Part shown: positions 1-10,362 of the stretch, piece by piece | How the letters are laid out: each line of letters starts with the position of its first letter | How positions within the stretch are numbered: position 1 is the stretch's first letter | DNA from: Heliocidaris tuberculata | Lineage: Eukaryota; Echinodermata; Echinoidea; Camarodonta; Echinometridae | Length of the DNA: 64,000 nt | NCBI GenBank assembly: GCA_025618425.1 | Contig: CM046838.1 | Location: forward strand, 4,345,715-4,409,714 | Direction: 5' to 3' | Position numbers and translations under genes: made by a program | Notes under the pieces: generated by a model | Told to the model about the DNA's origin: nothing | The model's input: only the letters and a program-made list of their open reading frames with translations | The model's database searches: none

Positions 1-550
1 CTTCTCTTCTTATCTCCCTTCTCCCTCTTTCCTACACTCGCTCCTCTCTGCACTGTCTCTGTGTGTACATGCTGTGTGTACATGTGTAGTAAGAGTGCTG
101 TGCACTCAAGTGTGTATAGAGTTTCCAGTTTGGACCCTCCTAGAGAGAGGGGTACCAGGTACAGGTAGAAGAGTTGTTGTTTAGCCCTGGTTGAGAGCAG
201 TTGTGTTTTACCCCTGCTCTGGACAGCTGCGTTTGTATACATGTACATGGAATCTGTGCTCATTGTTCTATCGAGAGTTGAATTTGACGCAGTCCTTGAG
301 TTGACTGAATAAAGAGCAAGGCAAGAGCCAAGACTGAAAAGGTAATTCACATTGCGTAGACTCGTTAATTAATGTCATGCTACCGTTACGATTGATTGCG
401 AGTCTGTCCATAAGTGCCAGTGAGAGCGTGAATAGACTGATAGTGATGCGTGCACGGTCATGTGTTGAAGTCACAATATACTTTTGTGAAAGAACTGGCT
501 AGTCAGTGAGAGGCTAGAAGACAAGTTGATTACAATTCAATTCGGTTACA
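1..550 (+). repeat. 5' LTR (left 38 bases outside the window)
   Basis: Matches 8925-9468 almost base for base and ends in ...GGTTACA directly before the primer-binding site. An AATAAA signal lies at 308-313. No clear TATA box is seen. Confidence 0.93.
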
Positions 551-552
551 AA

Positions 553-571
553 TGGTGGCAGCGGTGGGATT
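553..571 (+). other. Primer-binding site, tRNA-Leu type
   Basis: TGGTGGCAGCGGTGGGATT begins two bases after the LTR. It is complementary to the 3' end of a eukaryotic tRNA-Leu plus CCA (identified from memory of tRNA-Leu acceptor and T-arm sequence). It would prime minus-strand DNA synthesis. Confidence 0.75.
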
Positions 572-827
572 TCAGCACATTTCCAGCACGTATTCTGTCA
601 GTTTATTCAGCTTTCTAGAGTGCTCAGAAATTGAATTGCCTAAAGATAAACAGTGTTTAGACACTGCAATAGCCTGATTCTCATAAACAGATGCCTATAC
701 ACATGGCTCTGGCTGATGCAAGGAAAAAGTGCAGGCTGATTTAGTTTGTGAGCAGTGAAGCATGATAAAGTAGGGGCATGCTCACCGTCCCAGATAAAGA
801 TAAAACACATTCATGAGCAGTAAGTAT

Positions 828-931
828 GCTCGTGAGCAGTACTCGTGAGCGGTACTCGTGAGCGGTGCTCGTGAGCGGTACTCGCGAGCAGTACTCGCGA
901 GCAGAACTCGTGAGCAATACTTGTGAGTAGA
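828..931 (+). repeat. 13-bp tandem repeat in the retrotransposon leader
   Basis: About eight copies of a 13-base unit close to ACTCGTGAGCGGT stand in the untranslated leader before gag. Each unit holds a GTGAGC-like string resembling a weak 5' splice site. Stronger donor-like strings flank the array: GTAAGT at 820 and GTGAGTAAG at 941. Confidence 0.8.
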
Positions 932-1335
932 ATGGTGCTTGTGAGTAAGTGTGCTCATAGTGCTTTAAAGTGTTAAGTATACTGTAGTAAATGGTATGGC
1001 ACACTGTGTGTTGTGCATGATAGTGTAGTAGATTAAATTATATTGCTGCAATTAAATCATGTACATGTACATGTACAAGCAGATAGACGCTCATAGCTCG
1101 GTGATGCTGAATAAAGATTGGAATGCATGAAAACTTACTTGTACTGAAATGTACATATACATGTAATTTGTACTGAATTAAAATATTGCTCAATTTTCTT
1201 GAAGCAAGGATATAATTTGGAAGGAAAATTGCATTCCAATGGTAGCATGTGCACATGATTTGTTTTGTATACTGCAGTTGAACTTGAAATAAATGTTAGA
1301 ATTTCATAGATATTAGTTCACAAAGATAACTTAAC

Positions 1336-2748
1336 ATGGCAAAGAATGTAGGACAATCGAGGGACCTTGAGAGAGAATTAGAACAAGTACACGAGAAAAT
1401 AAGTCAGTGTAGACTAGAAAAAGAGTTGTTGGAGTGGGAAAAGACACAGGTCGAAGAAAACTTTGGAAAGATGGAAGGTGCTAGTGGGAACCTCAAAAGT
1501 GTAGGGGAAATGTCAGAAACCCCGAGAAGGCCTGCAATGGCAATGCAGCCACAGTATCAGGATGTTGATACAGAGGTTAGATTCCAAGCACCCAAGACTC
1601 CTAAGTTCCATGAGGAAACAACTGGCTATGTTTCGGAGGCCGACACCATTCCATTGAAAAGGAATGCGACATTTACCCCACTCACACCAAAGCAGCCAGT
1701 GACTTATCCCTTCTCGTCTACACCTATAGACCCTCACGAAATTCGAGGTGATGTCAGTAAACTAAATTCAGTGGATACAAGGCCACGATTAATGCCTGTC
1801 GTGATGTCACAAAATATGGCATCAGAGCATGTCAAGCGACAGAGACCTCTTCTCGTACCAGATAGGTATGATGGAAAAACAGCATGGCGAGAATATCAAC
1901 ATCACTTTGAAGCATGCAAGGATGTAAATGGATGGGAAGACGAAGAAGCAGCCTCATATTTGATGGCAAGCTTACAGGGTGAGGCACTGCAATGTGTTAG
2001 TGGTCTGAGTAGTGCAGTCAGGAGCTCATACCAGCAACTGACTAGAATGCTTGCACGGAGATTCGATTCAAGCCTACAAGCAGAGAATTATCTAATGGAA
2101 TTAAGACATAGAAAACAAGGTCCAAGAGAGTCTCTGCAAGAACTTGGCCAAGCAATCCATGAGCTTGCGATCAAGGCCTACCCAGAAATTCCAGCCATGC
2201 CACGTGAAAGACTGGAAAAGAATCATTACTTTGATGCGGTTGAAAGTCAATCAATCAGAGAGGGCATTCATCGAGCCCGACCGTCTACCCTAGACGAAGC
2301 AGTTCAAGCTGCACTTGAAACTGAAAACTTTGAAAAGGTCGAGATGCAAAGGAGAAATGACCGCTACAGGGCTGGTAGATACACAAGGGGTCTTGACTAT
2401 GACACAGACGCCCGTCTCCAACAGGTGGAAAGTATGCTCACACACCAAATGCAGCACATGCAGACTCTCACAGAATTATTCCAGAAGATGGAATCTAGCC
2501 AAGCAAATGCTGGTAACGCTCAGCCTCCCCCTCCTCCTAACCCTGTCAACTCAGGTCATCCACAAAGCGTGGAGGATAGGACCTGCTGGAGATGCGGAGA
2601 AGTTGGACACTTGAGTCGCCAATGCTCACTCCCAAGGAGGAGCAAAGGACAGTCGGGAAACGTGAGACAGCCCGCCATGGGGCCCGAAGGCAGGCTGGAA
2701 AACCAGGGTCAACAAAATCACCTAGCTCAAACAGAACCAAGGCAATAA
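1336..2748 (+). CDS. gag: Gag polyprotein of the Ty3/Gypsy element
   Basis: 470-residue structural protein that would bind and package element RNA in cytoplasmic particles. Residues ~8-45 are charged and coiled-coil-like. A proline/threonine-rich stretch follows. Around residues 170-330 there is a retrotransposon-gag-type helical domain. A CCHC zinc knuckle closes it (C417, C420, H425, C430; spacing C-x2-C-x4-H-x4-C). The start AACATGG is the first ATG of a long open frame after the leader. The 3' end overlaps the protease ORF by 157 bases in a different frame (-1), as expected if protease is made by ribosomal frameshifting. No obvious slippery heptamer was pinned down. Confidence 0.92.
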   Translation: MAKNVGQSRDLERELEQVHEKISQCRLEKELLEWEKTQVEENFGKMEGASGNLKSVGEMSETPRRPAMAMQPQYQDVDTEVRFQAPKTPKFHEETTGYVSEADTIPLKRNATFTPLTPKQPVTYPFSSTPIDPHEIRGDVSKLNSVDTRPRLMPVVMSQNMASEHVKRQRPLLVPDRYDGKTAWREYQHHFEACKDVNGWEDEEAASYLMASLQGEALQCVSGLSSAVRSSYQQLTRMLARRFDSSLQAENYLMELRHRKQGPRESLQELGQAIHELAIKAYPEIPAMPRERLEKNHYFDAVESQSIREGIHRARPSTLDEAVQAALETENFEKVEMQRRNDRYRAGRYTRGLDYDTDARLQQVESMLTHQMQHMQTLTELFQKMESSQANAGNAQPPPPPNPVNSGHPQSVEDRTCWRCGEVGHLSRQCSLPRRSKGQSGNVRQPAMGPEGRLENQGQQNHLAQTEPRQ

Positions 2749-3713
2749 CTCCCAGTTATGCCCATATGATTCCCAATATGTTATCCAATGCTAAACAAGG
2801 CCTATATGTAACTGGAACAATTCGCTCTACCAAATGTCGGTTTTTAATCGACACAGGTTCAACAGACACTATTATTAGTGCCACCACATATTACAAAATG
2901 GCCAAGGAATCTCGACCAGAATTACAGTCCTTCACAGAGAAAATCCAGCAGGTTGATGGTAGCCCATTACAAGTGCTGGGTACAGCATGGATTGACATCT
3001 GTGTTGGCAAAACCATCCAATCGGTCAAGGCAATTTGTGCAGACATCAAATGCCAAGGAATCTTAGGTATGGATTTTCTCCTTCCAACTCAGGGCGGCTT
3101 GAATTTTCAAAGGCGTAGTCTCTACATTCATGGTGAGGAGATAACTTGTACAACACAGAGTGGAGAACCTTTCATAGGCCGAGTTGAGGTAGCATGTACC
3201 ACAACAGTACCTGCTGGACATGAGGCTATCATTCCAGGTAGGATCATCAACAAATCAGAAAATATGCAGGGAACTGCAATTGTAGAATGCCTCGAACATG
3301 GAGGGGAAGTCAACTCACAGGGACTGATGGTAGCCAGGGCATTGGTCGATGCAGAGAGGGATATCATTCCTGTCCGGGTATTTAACTCGGGAGACTCACC
3401 ATGTGATGTTCAGGCAGGGATAACTGTAGGAATGGTAACCACTGCAGAGATTGAACCTGTGGAAGATGAGTGTGAAAAGCCTGATGATCTCCCTCCACAT
3501 CTAAAGGATTTGTACAACCGAGCAGTTGAGAATGTGGAACCTCAATACCACCAGCAGGTAAAGTTGTGTCTGATGGATTATGCAGACATATTTTCCAAGA
3601 ATAGCCAAGACATAACATTAAGACGGGGGATGCTAAACCAGTTAAACAAAAGACCAGGAGACATCCAATGTGCAACCAAGAAGAAATTGACAGGCAAGTA
3701 CAAGACCTTCTGA
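2592..3713 (+). CDS. pro: Retropepsin-type aspartic protease ORF
   Basis: 373 codons counted from the first ATG; the true entry is probably by -1 frameshift from gag. The catalytic DTGS lies at residues 87-90 and the second protease landmark ILGMDFL at about 157-163. After the protease comes a linker and then the start of the conserved region that precedes RT in Ty3/Gypsy Pol. This region breaks near 3605-3620 into a foreign frame ending at 3713. The protein would mature Gag and Pol. The frame change to pol is another -1 step, and I read it as damage because a few conserved residues of the linker seem to be missing there. Confidence 0.88.
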   Translation: MRRSWTLESPMLTPKEEQRTVGKRETARHGARRQAGKPGSTKSPSSNRTKAITPSYAHMIPNMLSNAKQGLYVTGTIRSTKCRFLIDTGSTDTIISATTYYKMAKESRPELQSFTEKIQQVDGSPLQVLGTAWIDICVGKTIQSVKAICADIKCQGILGMDFLLPTQGGLNFQRRSLYIHGEEITCTTQSGEPFIGRVEVACTTTVPAGHEAIIPGRIINKSENMQGTAIVECLEHGGEVNSQGLMVARALVDAERDIIPVRVFNSGDSPCDVQAGITVGMVTTAEIEPVEDECEKPDDLPPHLKDLYNRAVENVEPQYHQQVKLCLMDYADIFSKNSQDITLRRGMLNQLNKRPGDIQCATKKKLTGKYKTF

Positions 3714-6634
3714 ATAGAGGGGTAATTGAACCGTCTGAGAGCCCATGGGCAGCTAACATCGTTCTTGTAAAAAAGAAAGATGGAACAAAAAGACTATGCG
3801 TAGATTACCGGAACCTCAATGAAGTAACAATAAAGGATGCCTACCCGATTCCAAGGATAGATGAAACCATAGATGCATTGGGCTCTGCCAAATGGTTTTC
3901 AACACTTGATCTCTCCTCAGGGTACTGGCAAGTCACCCTCGATGAGGATGCACAGGACAAGACATCCTTCATAGTACGAAACGGCCTCTACAGGTGGAAG
4001 GTGATGCCCTTTGGGTTAACAAATGCTCCAGCGACATTTGAGCGCCTAATGGAGAAGGTACTGAAAGGTCTCCAGTGGGAGGTACTTTTAGTCTACCTCG
4101 ATGACATCATTGTCTATGGCCGTTCTGTAGAGGAGGAGATACATCGACTACGACTGACATTCTCAAGGCTGAGAGATGCCAACTTGAAGTTGAAACCCAG
4201 TAAGTGCAATTTGTTTTGCAAATCAGTGACTTACTTAGGGCATGTGGTATCCGATGCAGGAGTGTTGACGGATCCAGCCAAGGTGCAAGCCATAATGGAC
4301 TGGCCTCGACCAAGATGTAAGAAGGAGGTTCGAAGTTTCATTGGCATAGCGTCTTATTACAGGCGTTTTGTGAAAGGCTTTGCAGAGATCGCAAGCCCCC
4401 TTCACAAACTCACAGCAAAGTCAGCAAGGTTTGAATGGAGTGAGGACTGTGAACAGTCATTTCAAAAACTCAAACTAAAGCTCCAAAGTGCACCTATCCT
4501 TACCTTTCCCACCTCGAATGATGAATTTGTACTTGATACCGATGCCAGTTCAGAGGCAGTAGGAGCAGTGTTATCTCAAGTACAGGGTGGACAAGAAAAA
4601 GTTGTAGCATACTACAGCCGAAAACTCCACAAAGCCGAGAAAAACTACTGCGTCACTAGGCAAGAGTTGTTAGCACTAGTAACTGCATTGAAGCAGTTCA
4701 GGCAATATGTGTACGGCAGGAGAGTGAAAGTCAGAACTGACCATGCATCATTGACATGGCTATTGAACTTCAAAAACCCGGAAGGGCAGCTAGCCCGTTG
4801 GCTAGAGCAAATAGCAGAGTATGACTTAGACATCGAACATCGACCTGGCCGTAACCATGGCAATGCCGATGGCTTATCTCGTATGAGATGCAAACAATGC
4901 GGAAGAGGGGAGGAAGCAGATACAGAAACTGTGAATGGAATGAGTTCATCTCTTGATCAGGAAAGAACGGAATGCTCCATCAGAGGTATCGCTTCTCAAC
5001 CTGCCATGATAACAGCAACCATACGAGAAGCCCAATTGTTCGACGAGACAATCCAATGGATATTACTTGCGAAGGAGAAGAATGAGGCACGACCGGATCG
5101 GAAAGGAATAGCACAGAAATCTGTAGCAGCCAAGACATATTGGGCCAAGTGGAACCAGCTGGAAGTAGCTGATGGCGTGTTATGTAGTCGATGGGAATCA
5201 GACGACGGGAAAACCATCAGGAAACAGATAATCATGCCGGAGAAGCTCCGTAAGGATGCTATTCGTGATGTGCATGATGGCCCGTTAGGTGCACACCTTG
5301 GGCTGAGAAAAACCTTGGCCAAGTTAAAACTTCGGTTCTACTGGTGTGGCATGACTGCAGATGCACGTTCTTTTATAAGAGTGTGTGATTTGTGTGCAAG
5401 GAGGAAGTATCCTCCGAGACAACGACGAGCGCCACTACAGCAGAGTAGGGTGGGTGCCCCGATGGAGAGGATAGCTCTTGATTTGATGGGGCCATTGCCG
5501 AAAACAGAGTCTGGCAATCGATGGATTCTGGTGGTTGGGGATTACCACACAAAATGGACCGAAGCCTATGCACTGCCAGATGCTAGGGCGGAGACTGTAG
5601 CAAGGAAACTTGTCGAGGAGTTCATCAGCCGGTTCGGTGTTCCGAACGAAATCCATTCTGATCAAGGTTCAAACTTCGAATCGCATTTATTTGCTGAAGT
5701 GTGCAGACTGCTTGGAATAAGCAAGACAAGAACTACCCCTTACAATCCGAAATCGGATGGCATGATTGAGCGTTTCAACAGGACCCTCATCAATATGGTT
5801 GCCATCTTACTGGAAGACGATACAACTCAGAAGACATGGGATGAACACCTGGCGTTTGCCACAAGCGCCTATCGTGCAAGCCCACACGAGTCGACAGGGG
5901 AAACCCCCAATATGCTCATGCTGGGTAGGGAAACAAAACTCCCGATAGACCTCACAATTCAAACCATGGAAGAAGAAAATCACGAAAATGAAGACTATGC
6001 CCACAAACTAAGAAGCAACATGCAAAAAGCTCATCAACGAGCTCAGGCTTCAACAGGGAAAGCTGCCATCCATCAGAAAACCAACTACGACAGGAAAACT
6101 CACTCTCCTGGGTTGACAGAAGGACAGTTTGTCTGGTTACATGACCCATCAAAACGTAAAGGGATCTCTCCCAAACTCCAATTACGTTGGAAGGGTCCAT
6201 TCCTAATAGTCACACAACTGTCGGATGTAGTCTTCCGAATGCAAGCAAACCCCCGATCAAAACCTGCGGTGGTCCATGCAGACCAACTGAAACCATATGA
6301 GGGGGAAGAGAAAGACAAGTGGACGTGGCAACAGCCACAAGTAGTAGAGAACATCAATTCGGATGTGCATTGTGATGAAGAAACGAATCCTGAACACACA
6401 AACCAAGATGTAGAATCAGAATCGGAATTAGAATTGTTACAAGATAATGTGGTAGCTCCTGATAACAATGATTCAGCAATCTCACAACCACTGACCTGTG
6501 ATGACCATGAATCAGATAATTCCTCTCAAGAGTTACCCTCAAATAACAAGAATGAAAACACTTCAACACGAAAACTGCCAAAACGTACTAGGCGCAAACC
6601 AAAATACTTGCAAGATTATCAGTTGTCAGATTGA
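3668..6634 (+). CDS. pol: Pol: reverse transcriptase, RNase H, integrase
   Basis: 988 residues from the first ATG; the open frame begins slightly upstream. RT has LCVDYRNLN and the catalytic YLDD at 143-146. RNase H carries DTDAS around 290-294 and TDHASLTWL. Integrase has an HHCC finger starting at H536/H543 with paired cysteines near 573-576. The DDE core is D605, D665, E701 (35 residues between the last two), and a GPY/F-like LRWKGPF lies near 840. The C-terminal ~110 residues are acidic, serine/asparagine-rich, then basic. No internal stop is present. The protein would copy element RNA and insert the DNA. The only visible fault is upstream, where this frame is not joined to protease. Confidence 0.95.
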   Translation: MCNQEEIDRQVQDLLNRGVIEPSESPWAANIVLVKKKDGTKRLCVDYRNLNEVTIKDAYPIPRIDETIDALGSAKWFSTLDLSSGYWQVTLDEDAQDKTSFIVRNGLYRWKVMPFGLTNAPATFERLMEKVLKGLQWEVLLVYLDDIIVYGRSVEEEIHRLRLTFSRLRDANLKLKPSKCNLFCKSVTYLGHVVSDAGVLTDPAKVQAIMDWPRPRCKKEVRSFIGIASYYRRFVKGFAEIASPLHKLTAKSARFEWSEDCEQSFQKLKLKLQSAPILTFPTSNDEFVLDTDASSEAVGAVLSQVQGGQEKVVAYYSRKLHKAEKNYCVTRQELLALVTALKQFRQYVYGRRVKVRTDHASLTWLLNFKNPEGQLARWLEQIAEYDLDIEHRPGRNHGNADGLSRMRCKQCGRGEEADTETVNGMSSSLDQERTECSIRGIASQPAMITATIREAQLFDETIQWILLAKEKNEARPDRKGIAQKSVAAKTYWAKWNQLEVADGVLCSRWESDDGKTIRKQIIMPEKLRKDAIRDVHDGPLGAHLGLRKTLAKLKLRFYWCGMTADARSFIRVCDLCARRKYPPRQRRAPLQQSRVGAPMERIALDLMGPLPKTESGNRWILVVGDYHTKWTEAYALPDARAETVARKLVEEFISRFGVPNEIHSDQGSNFESHLFAEVCRLLGISKTRTTPYNPKSDGMIERFNRTLINMVAILLEDDTTQKTWDEHLAFATSAYRASPHESTGETPNMLMLGRETKLPIDLTIQTMEEENHENEDYAHKLRSNMQKAHQRAQASTGKAAIHQKTNYDRKTHSPGLTEGQFVWLHDPSKRKGISPKLQLRWKGPFLIVTQLSDVVFRMQANPRSKPAVVHADQLKPYEGEEKDKWTWQQPQVVENINSDVHCDEETNPEHTNQDVESESELELLQDNVVAPDNNDSAISQPLTCDDHESDNSSQELPSNNKNENTSTRKLPKRTRRKPKYLQDYQLSD

Positions 6635-6707
6635 TGATATAGAGAAATCATTGGGTATAAACCTTAATTCTATTCTATGTTTATCTACATTTCTTTTAAA
6701 AATACAG

Positions 6708-7469
6708 ATGGCTGAAAGGAGGCATAAGCACCGCTATGTGGACCTGGTTTGTAGAAAGTGCGGCAAGGAGTGTGAGAATAAGAAGGAACTATTCCAACAC
6801 CTTGAGGACGAGCACTACCGCCACAAACCACCATACCGTTGTCGGGAATGCTCCTACACATCCAGCCGATCCAGTAATCTGCACAGACATTGTCTGTTGG
6901 TGCACACAAGCCCTAAGCGCCCATCTATGCGTAAGACAGCACCACCATCACCTCTTCGACTCCAACTTCCTAAAAGCAATCCCTGTGCTCACGATAAGGC
7001 ACAGTCATCTCCCAAGCCTGCAACATCAACCACACCGTTAAGTCCTGTCATTTCTTTAGCATGCACCCCAACATTTGAAGGTGAAGCTCCACCACCAGCA
7101 CGTCTGTCAGGCAAGCCATTAGCCATGCTCAAGCGGACATATGAGGTGGAAGAGGACGAGTCATCAGAGGCCACCTCTGATCTAGAGGAAGATCTAACGT
7201 CTGAACCCGTCACTCATGCCGAATTGCCCGAAGGCCCTGCTGAAGTGCCCTTTGCACTTGCCAGAGAGACCACCAAGGCCGAAATTCCCACTCCCAGTCC
7301 TATCTCCTCTGACACCATCCTAGTAACTGTTGTTCAAAAAACCATCACCCGCTATTACTCAGATGGACTTGTTATACGCCAAACCGATGTCACGAACACT
7401 TTCGCGGCGACTGTACCTGCAACCTGGAACAAAAGAGTAGTCTGTAACTATGGAATGCAAAAAGATTAG
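6708..7469 (+). CDS. Extra retrotransposon ORF: two-finger C2H2 zinc-finger protein
   Basis: 253 residues starting at ATG 6708, 73 bases after pol. The frame is open back to 6498 but the upstream part has no domain. Two C2H2 fingers of spacing C-x2-C-x12-H-x4-H use C15, C18, H31, H36 and C45, C48, H61, H66. A proline/serine-rich segment and an acidic stretch follow, then a tail without recognised motifs. The ATG is immediately preceded by TTCTTTTAAAAATACAG, which resembles a 3' splice acceptor, so expression from a spliced subgenomic RNA is plausible. It sits where some Ty3/Gypsy elements carry env, but I see no signal peptide or membrane segment. Function unknown; nucleic-acid binding is inferred from the fingers. 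Confidence 0.75.
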   Translation: MAERRHKHRYVDLVCRKCGKECENKKELFQHLEDEHYRHKPPYRCRECSYTSSRSSNLHRHCLLVHTSPKRPSMRKTAPPSPLRLQLPKSNPCAHDKAQSSPKPATSTTPLSPVISLACTPTFEGEAPPPARLSGKPLAMLKRTYEVEEDESSEATSDLEEDLTSEPVTHAELPEGPAEVPFALARETTKAEIPTPSPISSDTILVTVVQKTITRYYSDGLVIRQTDVTNTFAATVPATWNKRVVCNYGMQKD

Positions 7470-8886
7470 TTCCTTGTATTTTGTTTGGTTGTATTAGGTT
7501 GAAGGATTTTCCTGTTCGTAAGTAATTGAATATTGTGTTTTGCAGGATTCTCCTTTCTTACTTTCTTTTGTTCCCCCATTTTCTCTTTTCTTTCATCTTC
7601 TTTTCAGTTTTCCTTCCACTTTCTTGGATTTTGATCTGTATTCTCGCATCTTTTCTTAGCTTGCATTTCCTCCTCGCCTTATTTCAGTTCTGCAAAATTT
7701 TACTGCATTTTAGATGATTTTATGATATGTTATTTGAAGTACGTGATTGTAAGTTCTGTAAACATTAGTTTAGTTGATGTTCTTTTTATCAACTGTTGGA
7801 CCGAAATTTGAGATAACTCAGGATAATTATGAATTTGTCTGTGTACTGTTTTTCCTAAGTATTCTCAGGAACTTTTGAAACCATATTTTCATATTGCCTT
7901 TTTATACACTTTTTACCTTTTTATACACTTTTTGCCAAATCATTATTGCCTTGCCGGAAAGTTATAAACATAGTTTTCTATACATATATATTTTAAGACT
8001 CCATATTTTTGTAATGTGTACAAGTTTTGGATGAACATGGTATTACTGTTATATTGCCAACTTTACATGTATCTGCTGTGAAATGTATTCAAATGTTGTA
8101 CATTTACTTTAATTCATTTTTTTTATGTATTCAAAATAGGAGATATACTACTTTTTATGAATGTAACTTTTCTCTGAAATGAAGCAAGTTTATCGTTCTG
8201 GTGTATCTTCTGTTTTCCTCTCTATTGTTTCTACTCTTTCTATTCTTTGTTTCCTTCTTTCACTGTCAGAATATCTTAACTTATTTTGCTTTACACTTGT
8301 GTGTGCTCCAGAATCACGGTTCTCGTAGTTTGTATATTTACATGATTGCAGCTTGATGTGTATTACAAAGATTATGAAGTTATTTCTTATGTTCTGAAGA
8401 TTTCTAATGTTGTTTTGCTTTGGATCTAACATTCCATGACAGTGCTTTTAAGAATCAGTATTCCTTATACCTCAGTTTTGTCAGTACTAGGGATGTTTGT
8501 TTATATACTTTAAAGCCAGTTTTTGTGCCAAAGAATTTTAAAGTTATTCTACGATATGATTTATCTTTGTTGCAAATAGTCTTATGCTAACAGATTCTGT
8601 TGTCCTGTTTTACTTTGGATATACCGGTTACAGTATCTCACTTTGACTTTGACTTAGCATGCTTTTGATTTTTATGTTATGTAACTTGTGTTTTTTAATT
8701 CAGATGCAGAACTTTGTTTATTTTTGGATGGGTGCAGTTGAGTACATTCCCGTTTACATTGTACTTGCGTTAGGCGATTGTTATGCCTCTTTGTTGAATG
8801 TGTAAGTTTTTCTTGTATATTTTACCTTCAGTTTTGTTAGCTGGTTGATAAGGAAACGGGGACGTTTCAATCTAAGCGGGGGGTAA
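7470..8886 (+). other. Non-coding 3' region of the retrotransposon with polypurine tract
   Basis: 1.4 kb of T-rich sequence without a convincing ORF, including a short direct repeat of TTTTTATACACTTTTT near 7905-7935. The purine tract AAGCGGGGGG at 8874-8883 lies three bases before the 3' LTR and would prime plus-strand DNA. Confidence 0.7.
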
Positions 8887-9468
8887 TGTAACAAAACTGT
8901 ATTTGGAGGTCTGGTAGGAGACTACTTCTCTTCTTATCTCCCTTCTCCCTCTTTCCTACACTCGCTCCTCTCTACTGTCTCTGTGTGTACATGCTGTGTG
9001 TACATGTGTAGTAAGAGTGCTGTGCACTCAAGTGTGTATAGAGTTTCCAGTTTGGACCCTCCTAGAGAGAGGGGTACCAGGTACAGGTAGAAGAGTTGTT
9101 GTTTAGCCCTGGTTGAGAGCAGTTGTGTTTTACCCCTGCTCTGGACAGCTGCGTTTGTATACATGTACATGGAATCTGTGCTCATTGTTCTATTGAGAGT
9201 TGAATTTGACGCAGTCCTTGAGTTGACTGAATAAAGAGCAAGGCAAGAGCCAAGACTGAAAAGGTAATTCACATTGCGTAGACTCGTTAATGTCATGCTA
9301 CCGTTACGATTGATTGCGAGTCTGTCCATAAGTGCCAGTGAGAGCGTGAATAGACTGATAGTGATGCGTGCACGGTCATGTGTTGAAGTCACAATATACT
9401 TTTGTGAAAGAACTGGCTAGTCAGTGAGAGGCTAGAAGACAAGTTGATTACAATCCAATTCGGTTACA
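8887..9468 (+). repeat. 3' LTR, 582 bp
   Basis: Starts TGTAACAAAACTG and ends GGTTACA, giving canonical TG...CA ends. AATAAA at 9230-9235. Near-identical to 1-550. The flank on the right begins CTATG; the matching left copy lies outside the window. Confidence 0.95.
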
Positions 9469-10362
9469 CTATGAAAATTGATTTTTTTTTTTCCCCCCGA
9501 AATCTTTTTTCTGGCAATGAAAAAATCCGGAAAACTGGCATCTCTGCATTTATAGTCTATTAGGTGGTCCAAAAACTCTTTCCAGCCTAACTTTCCAGCC
9601 TAACTATAGGCACCAGGAGCTTAAAATTTCAAGTTCAACCAATTAAAAAAAATGATTCATGTTTGGTTAGGTATATGTTCAAAAGGTGTAAATCTGATTT
9701 TTCACCGCCTTTCACCTTCTAACAACCGAGTAACACCTCCCGGAACAAAGATCAAATTTGCTACAAGAATTATGCCTCTTTGGTACTGTTTTTAATCACA
9801 CTATTTAAAGCATGTTCCATTATCTGTAGATACATCATTTTTTGTATTAAATGTTATTTTACACCCATTTTACCATATCAAGTTTGTTTTTACATTTATA
9901 TGTGACGAGCTTGACAATATTTTACATTGCAAACACCCTCGAAATAAGTCACGCGAGTCACAAAAATATGTTCATATTTTAGATTGCTTAAAAAGTAGTA
10001 GATTGTATGAATTGTAGTTGATAACTTTTGAGGATCTTAGGGTCCTCAATCATACCAGCAAAGAAGATTTCCATGTGTAAACCCCTTCATTATGAAAGAC
10101 ACCAGAAAAATAATGTCACGCGAGTCACGCTAAGATTTCTTAGGGTTGTCACGCTAGTCACATTCTACAAGTTTGTGAAAATAAAGAGAATGATTGAGAT
10201 TTTTTTGAAAAAAATAAACTCTGCCTTTAAAATAATTCATGTAAAATGTTCTAATTATCACATTAAAGGTAAACATCATGTTATTTGGTAAATAAAGAGA
10301 TACAATACATATAATAAGTAATCTATATTTTAACTGCAAGCCAATTCAAGAATAGATTCGTT
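9469..10362. other. AT-rich non-coding stretch with three GTCACGCGAGTCAC motifs
   Basis: No gene seen. The 14-base motif occurs at 9948-9961 and 10115-10128, with a one-base variant at 10148-10161, all in the same orientation. A T/C homopolymer block lies at 9482-9500. Confidence 0.7.

Larger units (their letters stand above)
1..9468 (+). mobile_element. Ty3/Gypsy LTR retrotransposon, nearly complete
   Basis: Two direct LTRs flank gag, protease, pol and an additional zinc-finger ORF. The window starts about 38 bases inside the 5' LTR, so the left end and left target-site copy are not visible. Over the shared ~545 bases the LTRs differ by only about two substitutions plus a 2-base and a 4-base indel, which points to a recent insertion. 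A tRNA-Leu-like primer site follows the 5' LTR and a short G-rich purine tract precedes the 3' LTR. The order RT, RNase H, integrase is that of Metaviridae. Pol is out of frame with the protease ORF, and a small deletion may have silenced this copy. Confidence 0.95.

Noticed and set aside
268..474. Minus-strand reading frames inside both LTRs
   Set aside because: Antisense to the LTR, not conserved in frame between the two copies (4-base indel).
6498..6707. Upstream start for the zinc-finger ORF
   Set aside because: The first 70 codons overlap the end of pol and then low-complexity T-rich DNA; ATG 6708 directly before the first finger and after an acceptor-like site is more likely.
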